Assembly: GCF_014199535.1 (NCBI RefSeq)
Contig: NZ_JACHNV010000001.1
Span: 868,001 to 932,000, forward strand
DNA from: Hymenobacter latericoloratus
Lineage (GTDB): Bacteria; Bacteroidota; Bacteroidia; Cytophagales; Hymenobacteraceae
Direction of reading: 5' to 3'
Length of the DNA: 64,000 nucleotides
In this document: in pieces, positions 1 to 8,577 of the stretch
Layout of the letters: every line of letters begins with the position of its first letter
How positions within the stretch are numbered: position 1 is the stretch's first letter
Position numbers and translations under genes: made by a program
Notes under the pieces: generated by a model
Seen by the model: the letters and a program-made list of their open reading frames with translations, nothing else
Told to the model about the DNA's origin: nothing
Database searches by the model: none

Positions 1-1315
1 CCCGGTTTTTCATGTCGGGCCGGGTAGGGTTGGCCAGAATGCTGCGGTGCCCCAGCGCCCGCTGCCCCAGTTCCGAAGCGCCCTGAAACCACCCCAGCAC
101 CTGCCCATCGTGGAGCAGAGCGGCCGTGACCGACAGCAGGTCGGCGGGGCGCTCGTAGCGCAGCTTGCGCCGCTGCAGCTCGGCCTCCATTTCCGCTTCG
201 GCATATTCGCGCCCGAAAAAGTTATGCGTGCTGGCTGGGGCCACTGGCAGGGGTAGCCCCAGTAGGTATTGCCGGCCGTACAATGCACTGCCCACGCTGA
301 TGCCCGTATCGTCGGGGGTGGCGCCGATGAATACTTCCTGGTAGGGCGTGTAGCGCGTGAGCTTGCCGTTGAGCACGGAGTTCATCAGCACGCCCCCGCC
401 CAGCACCAGGCGGTGCCCACCGGTGCGGGCGTGTAGGTTGCGGAGCAGCTCACACACTACCTCCTCCGTGATGCGCTGTACAGCGGCCACGATATCAAAC
501 TCGCGTTGGGTTGGCTCGGCGCCGGGGGGTAGGGGCGGCCCCAGCAACTCCACCAGCTTGGGCGAGTAGTAGTGCGGGGTGAAAAACAGGAAAAACTCGA
601 AGTAGCGCAGGTCCAGCTCAAACTGCAAACCATTCACCTGAATGAGCGGCCGCAGCAGCTCATAATACGTCTGGGGGGTGCCGCGGGCGGCCAGGGCCAT
701 AATTTTCCACTCGTCGCCGTTGGGCCGAAATCCCAGAAACTCCGTGAAAGCCCCATAGAAGAGGCCCAGCGAGTGGGGGGTGCGGTTAGCCGCCAGCTCC
801 TGCAGGCCCGCCGCCGTGGCCATACCCAGCATTCCCGTGGTGGTTTCCCCAAACCCATCGGCCACGAAGAAATCAGCTTCGGCAAACCTGGATTGCAGCA
901 GGGCATTGGCCAGGTGGGCGCGGTGGTGGTCCACGTAGTGCAGGCGCATCGGGGAGCCCCGTAGCCCCGTTAACGTTTGGCTGATGCTGCTGACGCCGCC
1001 CTGCAGCGCGGCCAACTCATTGAGGGTGAGCTGGGCCAGCTTGCCCCGGTTCTGCAGCGCATCAGCCAGGGGTTGCTGGGGCTGCAGCAGGTAGGGAGCC
1101 GGGTTCCAGCCGATAAACACATCCGAAATATCCGTCAGCTCAATGCCGGCCGTTTCGCAGCAGTACCGGATGGCCAGGCGCGGAAACGACTTGTCCTGCT
1201 TTATGCGGCTCAGCCTCTCCTCGGCAATGGCTACCCGCACCCGCCCATCGGGCCCCAGCAAGCAAGCCGACGAGTGAAAACCACTGCAGTTAATGCCGAG
1301 AATATGTTGTGCCAT
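1..1315 (-). CDS. NodU/CmcH-family carbamoyltransferase, 3' end outside window
   Basis: An open frame runs on the minus strand from ATG at 1315 off the left edge; about 438 codons are visible. It begins MAQHILGINCSGFHSSACL, typical of the ASKHA-fold (Kae1-like) N-terminal domain. VDHHRAHLANAL (residues 128-139) holds the histidine cluster that binds metal in this family. The visible end, with GWFQGASELGQRALGHRS near residues 413-430, is the start of the conserved C-terminal domain. The family moves the carbamoyl group of carbamoyl phosphate onto a hydroxyl of a sugar or secondary metabolite, usually through a carbamoyl-adenylate. The acceptor cannot be read from sequence. It lies downstream of recQ but behind a terminator, so it is probably transcribed separately. 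The nearby kdsD and manC genes hint at cell-surface glycans, but that is inference. Confidence 0.88.
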   Translation of the reverse strand, partial: MAQHILGINCSGFHSSACLLGPDGRVRVAIAEERLSRIKQDKSFPRLAIRYCCETAGIELTDISDVFIGWNPAPYLLQPQQPLADALQNRGKLAQLTLNELAALQGGVSSISQTLTGLRGSPMRLHYVDHHRAHLANALLQSRFAEADFFVADGFGETTTGMLGMATAAGLQELAANRTPHSLGLFYGAFTEFLGFRPNGDEWKIMALAARGTPQTYYELLRPLIQVNGLQFELDLRYFEFFLFFTPHYYSPKLVELLGPPLPPGAEPTQREFDIVAAVQRITEEVVCELLRNLHARTGGHRLVLGGGVLMNSVLNGKLTRYTPYQEVFIGATPDDTGISVGSALYGRQYLLGLPLPVAPASTHNFFGREYAEAEMEAELQRRKLRYERPADLLSVTAALLHDGQVLGWFQGASELGQRALGHRSILANPTRPDMKNR

Positions 1316-1425
1316 CAGAAAAGCCAGAAGGAAAAAAGTCCGCGTCACCCCAAAAGTACACGCACCGGCGCGGCTAACCACGCTCCCATCACCCGGCAGC
1401 TCTTTCCTACCCCCAACCGCACGAA

Positions 1426-1450
1426 AAAGCCCCGCCAAAGGCGGGGCTTT
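1426..1450 (-). terminator. Rho-independent terminator after recQ
   Basis: A perfect 11-bp stem (AAAGCCCCGCC, 1426-1436, with its complement 1440-1450) and a 3-nt loop. Read on the minus strand it ends in a T run, 63 nt past the recQ stop. Confidence 0.85.
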
Positions 1451-1512
1451 CAATCAGATGTGGCCGCAACCAAAATCCGCGAAATCCAAAGAATCTGCGT
1501 CAATTCGCGAGG

Positions 1513-3723
1513 TTAGTTGGCTACCTCGCTCAGGAACTTGATGCGCATTAAACGCAGGTCCTCCTCGGTGTAGTCGTCGGTCCCGAGTTCCTTGAGGGCC
1601 ACGGCAATATTATCGGTCTGGGCCGTCATGAAGTAGTCGTAGATTTCTTCCTGCCGCTCCTCGTCCAGCACCCCGTCGATGTAGTAATCGAGGTTGAGCT
1701 TGGTACCTGAGTAGCAGATGTGCTCGATTTCCTCCATCAGCTCCCGCATATCAATGCCCTTGGAGGAAGCAATTTCCTCCAGATCCATCTTTTTGTCGAT
1801 CTGCTGAATGATGTAAATCTTGATTTTTGACTTGTTGACGGCCGATTTCACCACCACGTCGGCGGCCGTGACAATGTCATTTTCGTCCACGTACTTCTGG
1901 ATCAGAGCCAGGAAAGGCGCACCAAACTTCTGGGCCTTGCCCTGGCCTACCCCCGAGACGTGGGCCAGGTCGTCCATCTTGGTGGGGAAAGTCGTGGCCA
2001 TTTCCTTCAGGCTCGGGTCCTGAAACAGCACGTAGGGGGGCAGATTTTTCTGCTGGGCCACTTTCTTGCGCAGGGCCTTCAGCATGTCGAACAGGGCCTC
2101 GTCGTGACCGGCCGCCTGCTGAACTTCTTCTTGTTCCTGTTCTTCTTTCACCTCTTCCTCGTAGTTATGGTCCTTGGTGAGCTTGATTGAATGCGGATTT
2201 TCAATGAAGTCGATACCCTTGGCCGTAATCTTTACCACGCCAAAGTTTTCGATGTCCTTTTCTAAGTAACCATTCAGCAACGTCTGACGCAAGAGCGAGT
2301 GCCAGAATTGGGCGTCGTGCTCTTTGCCCTGCCCGTAAATGGGCAGCTGGTCGTGGCCGTAGCTTTCTACGTGCGGGTTGTTCATGCCCATGAGCACGGT
2401 GCCAATGTGGTCGAGGCCGAACCGCTCGTCGGTTTGCACCACGGCTTTCAGGGCCATTACTACCTCATTTTTGGCCTCAAACCGCTCCTTGGGGTGCTTG
2501 CAGTTGTCGCAGAAGCCGCAGTCCTTCTCGAAATGCTCGCCGAAATAGTGCAGCAGCTGCTTGCGCCGGCACACCGCCGAGTCGGCGTAGTTGGCCATTT
2601 CCTGGAGCAGCAGCTTGGAGTTGTCGCGCTCCGTTACGGGCTTGTCTTTGTTGAACTTCTCCAGCTTCACGATGTCGTCGTAGCTGTAGAACATCAGGCA
2701 GTCACCCTCCAGGCCGTCGCGGCCACCGCGGCCGGTTTCCTGGTAGTAGCCCTCAATGCTCTTGGGCGTGTCGTAGTGAATCACGAAGCGCACGTCGGGC
2801 TTATCAATGCCCATGCCGAAGGCAATGGTGGCCACAATCACGTCGCACTCCTCATTCAGAAAGGCATCCTGGTTGGCCATGCGCACGTGGGGGTCGAGGC
2901 CGGCGTGGTAGGGGAGGGCCCGCACGTCGTTGACTTTCAGCAGCTCGGCAATTTCTTCTACCTTCTTGCGGCTCAGGCAGTACACAATGCCGGCCTGGCC
3001 CTTGCGCAGCTTCACGTACTGAATCAGCTGCTTTTTGGTGTTGTGCTTGGGGCGTACCTCGTAGTAGAGGTTGGTGCGGTTGAACGAGGTCTTGAACACC
3101 GAGGCATCATCCATCTGCAGGTTCTTCTGGATGTCCTGCTGCACCTTGGGGGTAGCCGTGGCCGTGAGGGCGATGATGGGCACCTGCACGCCCAGCCCGT
3201 CAATAATGCTGCGGATTTTGCGGTACTCGGGCCGGAAATCGTGGCCCCACTCCGAAATGCAGTGGGCCTCGTCAATGGCCACGAAGCTGATGGTCGCCTT
3301 GTTGAGGAACTCGATGGTTTCGTCCTTGGTCAGGCTTTCGGGCGCTACGTACAGCAGCTTCACCTCGCCGCTAATCACGTCCTTTTTCACCTTGTTCATC
3401 TCTGACTTAGACAAGGTCGAGTTCAGAAACTGCGCGTTTACCCCAAAGGCGTTGAGCTGATCGACCTGATTTTTCATCAGGGCAATCAGGGGCGAAATCA
3501 CAATGGCCGTGCCCGGCAACACAAGCGCCGGAAGCTGGTAGCACAGGCTTTTGCCCGCGCCGGTAGGCATAATCACGAACGTGTTATTGCCGGCAATAAC
3601 GTTCTGAATGATGTCTTCCTGTACGCCCCGGAACTGACCGTACCCGAAAACTTCCTTTAACTTGCCTTTCAAATCAGCCTCTCGCTGCACTTGTTGTTTC
3701 ACGGCTGGCATGGACATCCTCAC
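1513..3723 (-). CDS. recQ: ATP-dependent DNA helicase RecQ
   Basis: A 736-residue RecQ, a 3'-to-5' DNA helicase in recombination and fork repair. In order it shows Walker A MPTGAGKS (52-59), DEAH box (151-154), helicase motif VI around [10 protein letters not shown] (328-337), the RecQ zinc cluster (Cys385, Cys402, Cys405, Cys408), a winged-helix region, and an HRDC domain at about 541-612. About 120 further residues follow the HRDC domain, a longer tail than in E. coli RecQ and usual for Bacteroidota homologues. The start could be the first Met (MRMSMPAV) or the Met four codons later; nothing decides between them. It is transcribed alone, divergent from kdsD, and ends before a strong terminator. 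Confidence 0.97.
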   Translation of the reverse strand: MRMSMPAVKQQVQREADLKGKLKEVFGYGQFRGVQEDIIQNVIAGNNTFVIMPTGAGKSLCYQLPALVLPGTAIVISPLIALMKNQVDQLNAFGVNAQFLNSTLSKSEMNKVKKDVISGEVKLLYVAPESLTKDETIEFLNKATISFVAIDEAHCISEWGHDFRPEYRKIRSIIDGLGVQVPIIALTATATPKVQQDIQKNLQMDDASVFKTSFNRTNLYYEVRPKHNTKKQLIQYVKLRKGQAGIVYCLSRKKVEEIAELLKVNDVRALPYHAGLDPHVRMANQDAFLNEECDVIVATIAFGMGIDKPDVRFVIHYDTPKSIEGYYQETGRGGRDGLEGDCLMFYSYDDIVKLEKFNKDKPVTERDNSKLLLQEMANYADSAVCRRKQLLHYFGEHFEKDCGFCDNCKHPKERFEAKNEVVMALKAVVQTDERFGLDHIGTVLMGMNNPHVESYGHDQLPIYGQGKEHDAQFWHSLLRQTLLNGYLEKDIENFGVVKITAKGIDFIENPHSIKLTKDHNYEEEVKEEQEQEEVQQAAGHDEALFDMLKALRKKVAQQKNLPPYVLFQDPSLKEMATTFPTKMDDLAHVSGVGQGKAQKFGAPFLALIQKYVDENDIVTAADVVVKSAVNKSKIKIYIIQQIDKKMDLEEIASSKGIDMRELMEEIEHICYSGTKLNLDYYIDGVLDEERQEEIYDYFMTAQTDNIAVALKELGTDDYTEEDLRLMRIKFLSEVAN

Positions 3724-3886
3724 TTACTCAATTGGGGTGGTAGATTGGATAAACGACACGACGGTGTTGTTACCTCAATCTAGGGATTTTATGGTAGTTG
3801 GTACTAAGCAGTTAGGGGAAAGAATTCGGGTTTATTCCTGAAAATGCGCTACTGCTCAGCTTCCGATACGCAATACCAAATTTAGA

Positions 3887-4864
3887 TTGAAACCACAGAA
3901 CGAACTCAACTTACTTGCAAAAAAAGTGCTTCAGCAGGAAGCGGAAGCCATTCAGGGAGTTGCCGATGCCATAGCGCATACTCCTGATTTTGCACAATGC
4001 GTAGAAGCTATTCTCTCTTTGCGAGGCCGGGTAGTGGTAACTGGTATTGGTAAGAGTGCCCACATTGCGGGCAAGATGGTGGCCACGCTTAACTCTACCG
4101 GCACGCCCGCCCTGTTTATGCACGCCGCCGACGCCATCCACGGCGACCTGGGCATGATTCAGGCCGATGATTTTGTTATTGCCATCAGCAAATCCGGCGA
4201 CACGCCCGAAATCAAGGTGCTCGTGCCCCTGCTCAAGCGCAAAGGCGTGCCGCTGGCGGCCTTAGTCAGCAACGCCGACTCCTACCTTGCCGTGCAGGCC
4301 GACTACGTGCTGCACGCCCCCGTGGACCGTGAGGCCTGCCCCCACAACCTGGCCCCCACCACCTCCACTACCGCCGCCCTGGCCCTGGGCGATGCCCTGG
4401 CCGTGTGCCTGCTGGAAAGCCGGGAGTTTACCCGCCAGGATTTTGCCCGCCTGCACCCCGGCGGCACCCTGGGCAAGCAGCTCTACCTGAAGGTAGGCGA
4501 CCTGAGCCGCCAGAACCAGCAGCCCCAGGTAGCAGATACGGCGCCGCTCAAAGACATCATCCTGGAAATTTCGGGCAAGCGCCTGGGCGCTACCGCTGTG
4601 CTCAGCGACGATGGTAAGCTGGTCGGCATCATTACCGACGGCGACTTGCGCCGCATGCTCACCACTTTCGAAGGGCGCCTACAGGCAGTGCGGGCCAGAG
4701 ACATCCTTACTCCCCATCCCGTGACAATTGATATTGAAGACTTTGCGGCGGAAGCACTAACCCGCATGCAGGACCGCAATATCACGCAGTTGGTGGTAAC
4801 GGAGCAAGGCCGCTTCGCTGGGTTCATTCACCTCCATGATTTGCTGCGGGAAGGATTGGTATAG
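3887..4864 (+). CDS. kdsD: KpsF/GutQ-family arabinose-5-phosphate isomerase
   Basis: A 325-residue sugar isomerase that interconverts ribulose 5-phosphate and arabinose 5-phosphate, the first committed step to Kdo of lipopolysaccharide. A SIS domain (about 38-175) carries GIGKSAHIAGKM and the SKSGDTPE phosphosugar-binding loop. Two CBS domains follow (about 205-325), the standard architecture and length for the family. The start is a TTG codon at 3887: an in-frame stop lies at 3839-3841 and no ATG or GTG occurs between. It is divergent from recQ and is followed by manC after a 250-nt A+T-rich gap, so both neighbours supply sugar precursors for surface polysaccharides. Confidence 0.93.
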   Translation: MKPQNELNLLAKKVLQQEAEAIQGVADAIAHTPDFAQCVEAILSLRGRVVVTGIGKSAHIAGKMVATLNSTGTPALFMHAADAIHGDLGMIQADDFVIAISKSGDTPEIKVLVPLLKRKGVPLAALVSNADSYLAVQADYVLHAPVDREACPHNLAPTTSTTAALALGDALAVCLLESREFTRQDFARLHPGGTLGKQLYLKVGDLSRQNQQPQVADTAPLKDIILEISGKRLGATAVLSDDGKLVGIITDGDLRRMLTTFEGRLQAVRARDILTPHPVTIDIEDFAAEALTRMQDRNITQLVVTEQGRFAGFIHLHDLLREGLV

Positions 4865-5114
4865 CCTACCAGTATGTGCAGTGTGCGCTTAGCCAACTGG
4901 CAGGAGGCAGTGTGTAATAAATGGATATAATTAAATAATTTACAGATATTATTATACATAATAAATATTCCACTATCATTGCCCGAAAGCCCAAGTCTAA
5001 TTGAAATCAGTTTCTGCGTAGTTACACCCATTATACGGAGAGTCTGAATTTCCCTATTTTGGCTTTTTGCAGAGTATATTCCTTTCCTAAACACGGGCGT
5101 TACGTCCGGCTTCG

Positions 5115-6242
5115 ATGGAACAACATACGTATCTCGTGGTAATGGCTGGTGGTATTGGCAGCCGTTTTTGGCCTTTCAGCCGCACCCATCACCCCAAGCA
5201 GTTTCATGATGTGTTGGGGCTGGGGCGCTCCATGCTTCAGCTCACGGTAGATAGGTTCCGAGGCATTTGTCCGGCTGAAAACGTGTTTGTGGTTACCAAC
5301 CGCGACTATACGGAGCTGGTGCACCAGCACCTGCCGGAGCTACCCTTCGACCAGATTCTGGGCGAGCCCATCGGCCGCAACACCGCGCCCTGCATTGCCT
5401 ACGCCAGCTACCGCATTGCCCAGCGCGACCCCGAGGCCGTGATTGTGGTAACCCCCGCCGACCACGCCGTGATGCACGAGGAAAATTTCCGGGAGGCTAT
5501 CCGGACGGCCGTGGACGGCGCCCGCACCCACAACGTGCTGATTACGCTGGGTATTCAGCCCTCGCGCCCCGATACCGGCTACGGCTACATTCAGTTTATT
5601 GATGAGGTAGTGCAGCCAGAGCACGTGCAAACTGCCCCCGGCCACGAGGATGGCGTTTTCCCACAGGCCCTTCGGAAAGTGAAAACCTTCACCGAAAAGC
5701 CAAATCTGGAACTGGCCAAGATGTTTGTAGCCAGCGGCGACTTTCTGTGGAACTCGGGCTTGTTTGTGTGGCGGGCCGATGCCATCATTCACGCCTTCCA
5801 TCAGTACCTCAGTGATATTGCCGAGGTGTTTGACGAAGGCCGGGACGAGCTGGGAACCTCCCAGGAAGAAGACTTCATTTCCCGCGCCTACACCCGCTGC
5901 CGCAACATCAGCATTGACTACGGGGTGATGGAAAAGGCCGATAATGTGTATGTGCTACCCGCCGACTTCGGCTGGAGCGACCTGGGCACCTGGGACTCCC
6001 TGCACCGCATGGGCCAGCACGATGCCGACGAAAACGTAGTGGACGGCAATGCCCTGCTCTATGATACCAGTGAATGCGTTATCAAAACGCCGCCCGAGCG
6101 CCTCGTGGTAGTGCAAGGCCTGGAAGGCTACATCGTAGCGGAGTACGACAACGTGCTGCTCATCTGCAAGCGCACCGAAGAGCAGCGCGTAAAAGAGTTC
6201 GTCGCCGATGTGAAGTCGAAGAAGGGCGTAGGGTATAATTAA
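5115..6242 (+). CDS. manC: Mannose-1-phosphate guanylyltransferase
   Basis: A 375-residue cytoplasmic enzyme that makes GDP-mannose from mannose 1-phosphate and GTP. The nucleotidyltransferase signature VMAGGIGSRFWPFSR is at residues 9-23, followed by KQFHDVLG and the GEPIGRNTAPCIAYAS block near 76-91. A left-handed beta-helix-type end closes the protein. There is no fused phosphomannose isomerase domain, so this is the short form. The stop codon at 6240-6242 overlaps the first bases of the large inverted repeat at 6241-6344, and rlmB converges on the same repeat. GDP-mannose feeds mannosylated or fucosylated surface glycans. Confidence 0.96.
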   Translation: MEQHTYLVVMAGGIGSRFWPFSRTHHPKQFHDVLGLGRSMLQLTVDRFRGICPAENVFVVTNRDYTELVHQHLPELPFDQILGEPIGRNTAPCIAYASYRIAQRDPEAVIVVTPADHAVMHEENFREAIRTAVDGARTHNVLITLGIQPSRPDTGYGYIQFIDEVVQPEHVQTAPGHEDGVFPQALRKVKTFTEKPNLELAKMFVASGDFLWNSGLFVWRADAIIHAFHQYLSDIAEVFDEGRDELGTSQEEDFISRAYTRCRNISIDYGVMEKADNVYVLPADFGWSDLGTWDSLHRMGQHDADENVVDGNALLYDTSECVIKTPPERLVVVQGLEGYIVAEYDNVLLICKRTEEQRVKEFVADVKSKKGVGYN

Positions 6243-6344
6243 TTAACAATTAAGAATTAACAATGAAGAGTTGGGCAGTTCAACGCTCCGTAATGAGGAG
6301 GTTGAACTGCCCAACTCTTCATTGTTAATTCTTAATTGTTAATT
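6241..6344. repeat. Perfect 44-bp-arm inverted repeat (element A)
   Basis: The left arm 6241-6284 and right arm 6301-6344 are exact reverse complements over 44 bases. A short extra stem (6286-6289 with 6297-6300) closes the 16-nt centre. The outer half of each arm iterates TTAATTG/TTAATTC-like heptamers; the inner half is unique. It contains the end of the manC stop and encodes the last three residues and stop of rlmB (SINN, then TAA at 6332-6334). Transcripts from either side could fold into a very stable hairpin, so it may act as a two-way terminator, but it lacks a plain T tract. Confidence 0.95.
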
Positions 6345-7300
6345 GACTTCAGGCGCTGCCGCAGTACCTCGTAGAGCATGATGCCGCTGGCTACGGATAC
6401 GTTGAGGGAACTGATCTGACCAGCCATCGGGATGCGTAGCTTGTGGTCGGCGAGGCGCAGGTACTCGGGGCTGATGCCGTCCTCTTCGCTTCCCATCAGA
6501 ATAGCTAAAGGCCCGGTCAGGTCCACGGTTTCGGCTTCCAGGCTGGCGTCCGACTTCTCCGTACAAGCCACTACCTGCACCCCCGATTCGCGTAGGAAAG
6601 TGAGCGTGTCTTTCAGGTTGGGCTCCCGGCATACCGGAATCAGGTTCAGGGCGCCGGCCGAGGTTTTCAGAGCGTCGCCGTTTACCTGGGCGGCGCCGCG
6701 GCTGGGCACCACAATGGCATGCACGCCCATACACTCGGCGTTGCGGGCAATAGAGCCGAAGTTGCGCACGTCGGTGATGCGGTCCAGCACCAGCAGAAGC
6801 GGAGTTTTGCCTTCCTCGTACAAGCTGGCCAGAATGCTGTCCAGGGGCATGTAGTCAATCGGCGAAACATAGGCTACCGCGCCCTGGTGGTTTTTGCGGG
6901 TGATGCCGTCGAGCTTTTCAACGGGCACCATCGACACCGGAATATTGGCCGTTTTGGCCAGGGCCGTAATATCCTGGGTCATGGAGTTCTTGGTGCCGCG
7001 CAGCAAGAAAATCTTGTCTAGGGTACGCCCGGCGTTCAGGGCTTCCAGAATCGGGCGCAACCCAAAAATCATGTCGATGCTGCGGTCCTGGGCCGGGCGG
7101 TGGGGGTAGCGCGGCTTGTCCGATCGGCTGCCTTCGTAACGGCCACCTTCAGCGCGGCTGCCCTCAAATCGTCCTTCCTCGGCACGACCTTCGGCGTCGC
7201 GCGAAGCTGGCCGCCGATTGGGTACCGGGCGGTTTTCAGAATCAAAAAATTGGCGGCGCTCAGTTAGCGGCCGGGGCGGGCGGTTCGTCCTTTTCTCCAT
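6332..7300 (-). CDS. rlmB: SPOUT 23S rRNA 2'-O-methyltransferase, RlmB/TrmH type
   Basis: A 322-residue member of the SpoU family that methylates a ribose 2'-O on RNA, most likely G2251 of 23S rRNA. The first 70 residues are Arg/Glu/Gly-rich and probably disordered, with repeated EGSR units. The RNA-binding substrate domain begins near MIFGLRPILEALNAG (77-91). The SPOUT catalytic part has the motifs VLDRITDVRNFGSIARNAE, GSEEDGIS and IPMAGQISSLNVSVASGIMLYE. The final residues SINN and the stop are encoded by element A. Its start overlaps the end of the next gene upstream (GWxTD protein) by 37 nt, which suggests co-transcription. RlmB versus another TrmH-like target is not certain. Confidence 0.92.
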   Translation of the reverse strand: MEKRTNRPPRPLTERRQFFDSENRPVPNRRPASRDAEGRAEEGRFEGSRAEGGRYEGSRSDKPRYPHRPAQDRSIDMIFGLRPILEALNAGRTLDKIFLLRGTKNSMTQDITALAKTANIPVSMVPVEKLDGITRKNHQGAVAYVSPIDYMPLDSILASLYEEGKTPLLLVLDRITDVRNFGSIARNAECMGVHAIVVPSRGAAQVNGDALKTSAGALNLIPVCREPNLKDTLTFLRESGVQVVACTEKSDASLEAETVDLTGPLAILMGSEEDGISPEYLRLADHKLRIPMAGQISSLNVSVASGIMLYEVLRQRLKSINN

Positions 7301-8472
7301 TGCTCCACGGCGGCATACCAGAGTTGTTCGTGCTCGGGGCGGCGCACCAGTTCATAGTTATCAGGTGCAAAGGTACTGGGTTTGGCGCGGAACACGAAGG
7401 TGCCGCCCATGCCTTGGTCGGCGCGGTACACCCAGCGTTCCTCGCCGGCCTCCCGATACACGCTTTCCGGTGGCCCCAGCACCAGATACAGCAGGCCACG
7501 GTCGGTGAGCCAGCCGGCCTTGTGGGCTGAAAAAAACTGGTTGGCTTCCTGCACTCGCCCATAGTACGTCCGGATCAGCTGCTTGGCAATGGTTTGATTA
7601 TTTCCGGCCACCGTAAGCCAGAACTGATCCACGGCCTTCTTGGGCTCGGGCGCATCAAACAGCTTTTTGCGCTCCACGGAGGTAGTAAGGTAAACCAAGG
7701 GCGCAATCAGCTCATCGGCGGAAGTAAGCGCCGGGAAGGTATTCTCTTCCACCAAAATGCCACTGCGTGGCTCCGCAGGGTTTACTCGCAGCAGATACAT
7801 GCCCGGTTGCAGGCGCAGCAGGCTACCAGCCCGGTAGCGCGCCGAATCCTGGGCGCTGAGCTTGCGGGGCTGGGCGGGCATGGCGCCGGGACTCGTCATG
7901 GGTGGGGCCGCGGGTAGGGAGCTGAGCGGGTAGCGGTAGGCCTGCACGTTCAGATCTTCGCCGTAGGAATCAACCATAAACGGCTCTCCGGCCCGCACGT
8001 AGTGGCGCAGTAGCGGCTGCCCTACGGAGTCCGTCAGGATAAAGGAGCGGGTAAGATGTTCCGGGGTCAGACGCAGCCAGCCAGCCTCGCCGGAGGCAGC
8101 TTCATCAGCAGGACCAGCAGCCAGGCTGAGCACCTGGCCGGCTCGCAGCCGCGGCAGGGGTAGGCAGAAATCTATGCGGGCACCTTCACCATCGGGCTGC
8201 AGACGCCGGCTGAAGCGCCGAACGGTATCCTGCCAGAGGGCCCGCTTGGCATCGTAATCAGCCCAAAGCGCTACGTGCAGCGGGAAGCCCCGCCTAATAA
8301 GCGTGGTATTTGGGAAGCGCAGATAAAGCCGCACACTGTCGCCTTCCCGCCGGGTGTCGATGATGATACGGCGTTCGGCCCGGTACTGGGTGGCAAAATC
8401 CCGACGCGGCGCGGCCTGGAGGGCGCTACCCAGGCTCAGCAAGACGACTAACAACAGATAAAGGGGTTTCAC
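7264..8472 (-). CDS. GWxTD-domain secreted protein
   Basis: A protein of about 402 residues with the GWxTD signature (AGWLTDRGLLYLVLGPPESV) near the C-terminus, a domain largely of Bacteroidota and relatives with no settled function. I place the start at GTG 8472: it gives a clean signal peptide (MKPLYLLLVVLLSLGSALQA, then APRRD). The only upstream ATG (8565) lies on the far side of a strong terminator hairpin that ends the preceding gene. A beta-rich region follows the signal peptide. It overlaps rlmB by 37 nt. Export to the periplasm or outer membrane is inferred. Confidence 0.85.
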   Translation of the reverse strand: MKPLYLLLVVLLSLGSALQAAPRRDFATQYRAERRIIIDTRREGDSVRLYLRFPNTTLIRRGFPLHVALWADYDAKRALWQDTVRRFSRRLQPDGEGARIDFCLPLPRLRAGQVLSLAAGPADEAASGEAGWLRLTPEHLTRSFILTDSVGQPLLRHYVRAGEPFMVDSYGEDLNVQAYRYPLSSLPAAPPMTSPGAMPAQPRKLSAQDSARYRAGSLLRLQPGMYLLRVNPAEPRSGILVEENTFPALTSADELIAPLVYLTTSVERKKLFDAPEPKKAVDQFWLTVAGNNQTIAKQLIRTYYGRVQEANQFFSAHKAGWLTDRGLLYLVLGPPESVYREAGEERWVYRADQGMGGTFVFRAKPSTFAPDNYELVRRPEHEQLWYAAVEQWRKGRTARPGR

Positions 8473-8523
8473 GGCAAGGAAGGGGGTAGGGAGCAGAAAC
8501 TTCAAGGTATGCTTTCTAACGAA

Positions 8524-8555
8524 AGAAGCCGGCTCCGTTTCCGGAGCCGGCTTCT
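8524..8555 (-). terminator. Terminator after the DUF2723 gene
   Basis: A 14-bp perfect stem (8524-8537 with 8542-8555) and TTTC loop. On the minus strand it is followed by TTTCG. It sits 23 nt past the stop of the DUF2723 gene and argues against a translation start at 8565 for the next gene. Confidence 0.85.
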
Positions 8556-8577
8556 GGAGCGACAAAAATCGTGCGGC

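Noticed and set aside
2299..3405. Long open frame antisense to recQ (368 codons)
   Set aside because: Hydrophobic and His/Val-rich translation typical of the opposite strand of high-G+C coding DNA; recQ is certain.
4828..5094. 88-codon minus-strand frame in the A+T-rich gap before manC
   Set aside because: Overlaps the end of kdsD, no start context or family resemblance; better seen as intergenic DNA.
6241..6344. Insertion-sequence ends or CRISPR-like array
   Set aside because: No transposase, no target-site duplication, and no regular repeat-spacer spacing; a single inverted repeat.
8473..8565. ATG 8565 as start of the GWxTD protein
   Set aside because: It lies beyond the terminator hairpin of the previous gene, and GTG 8472 gives a proper signal peptide.
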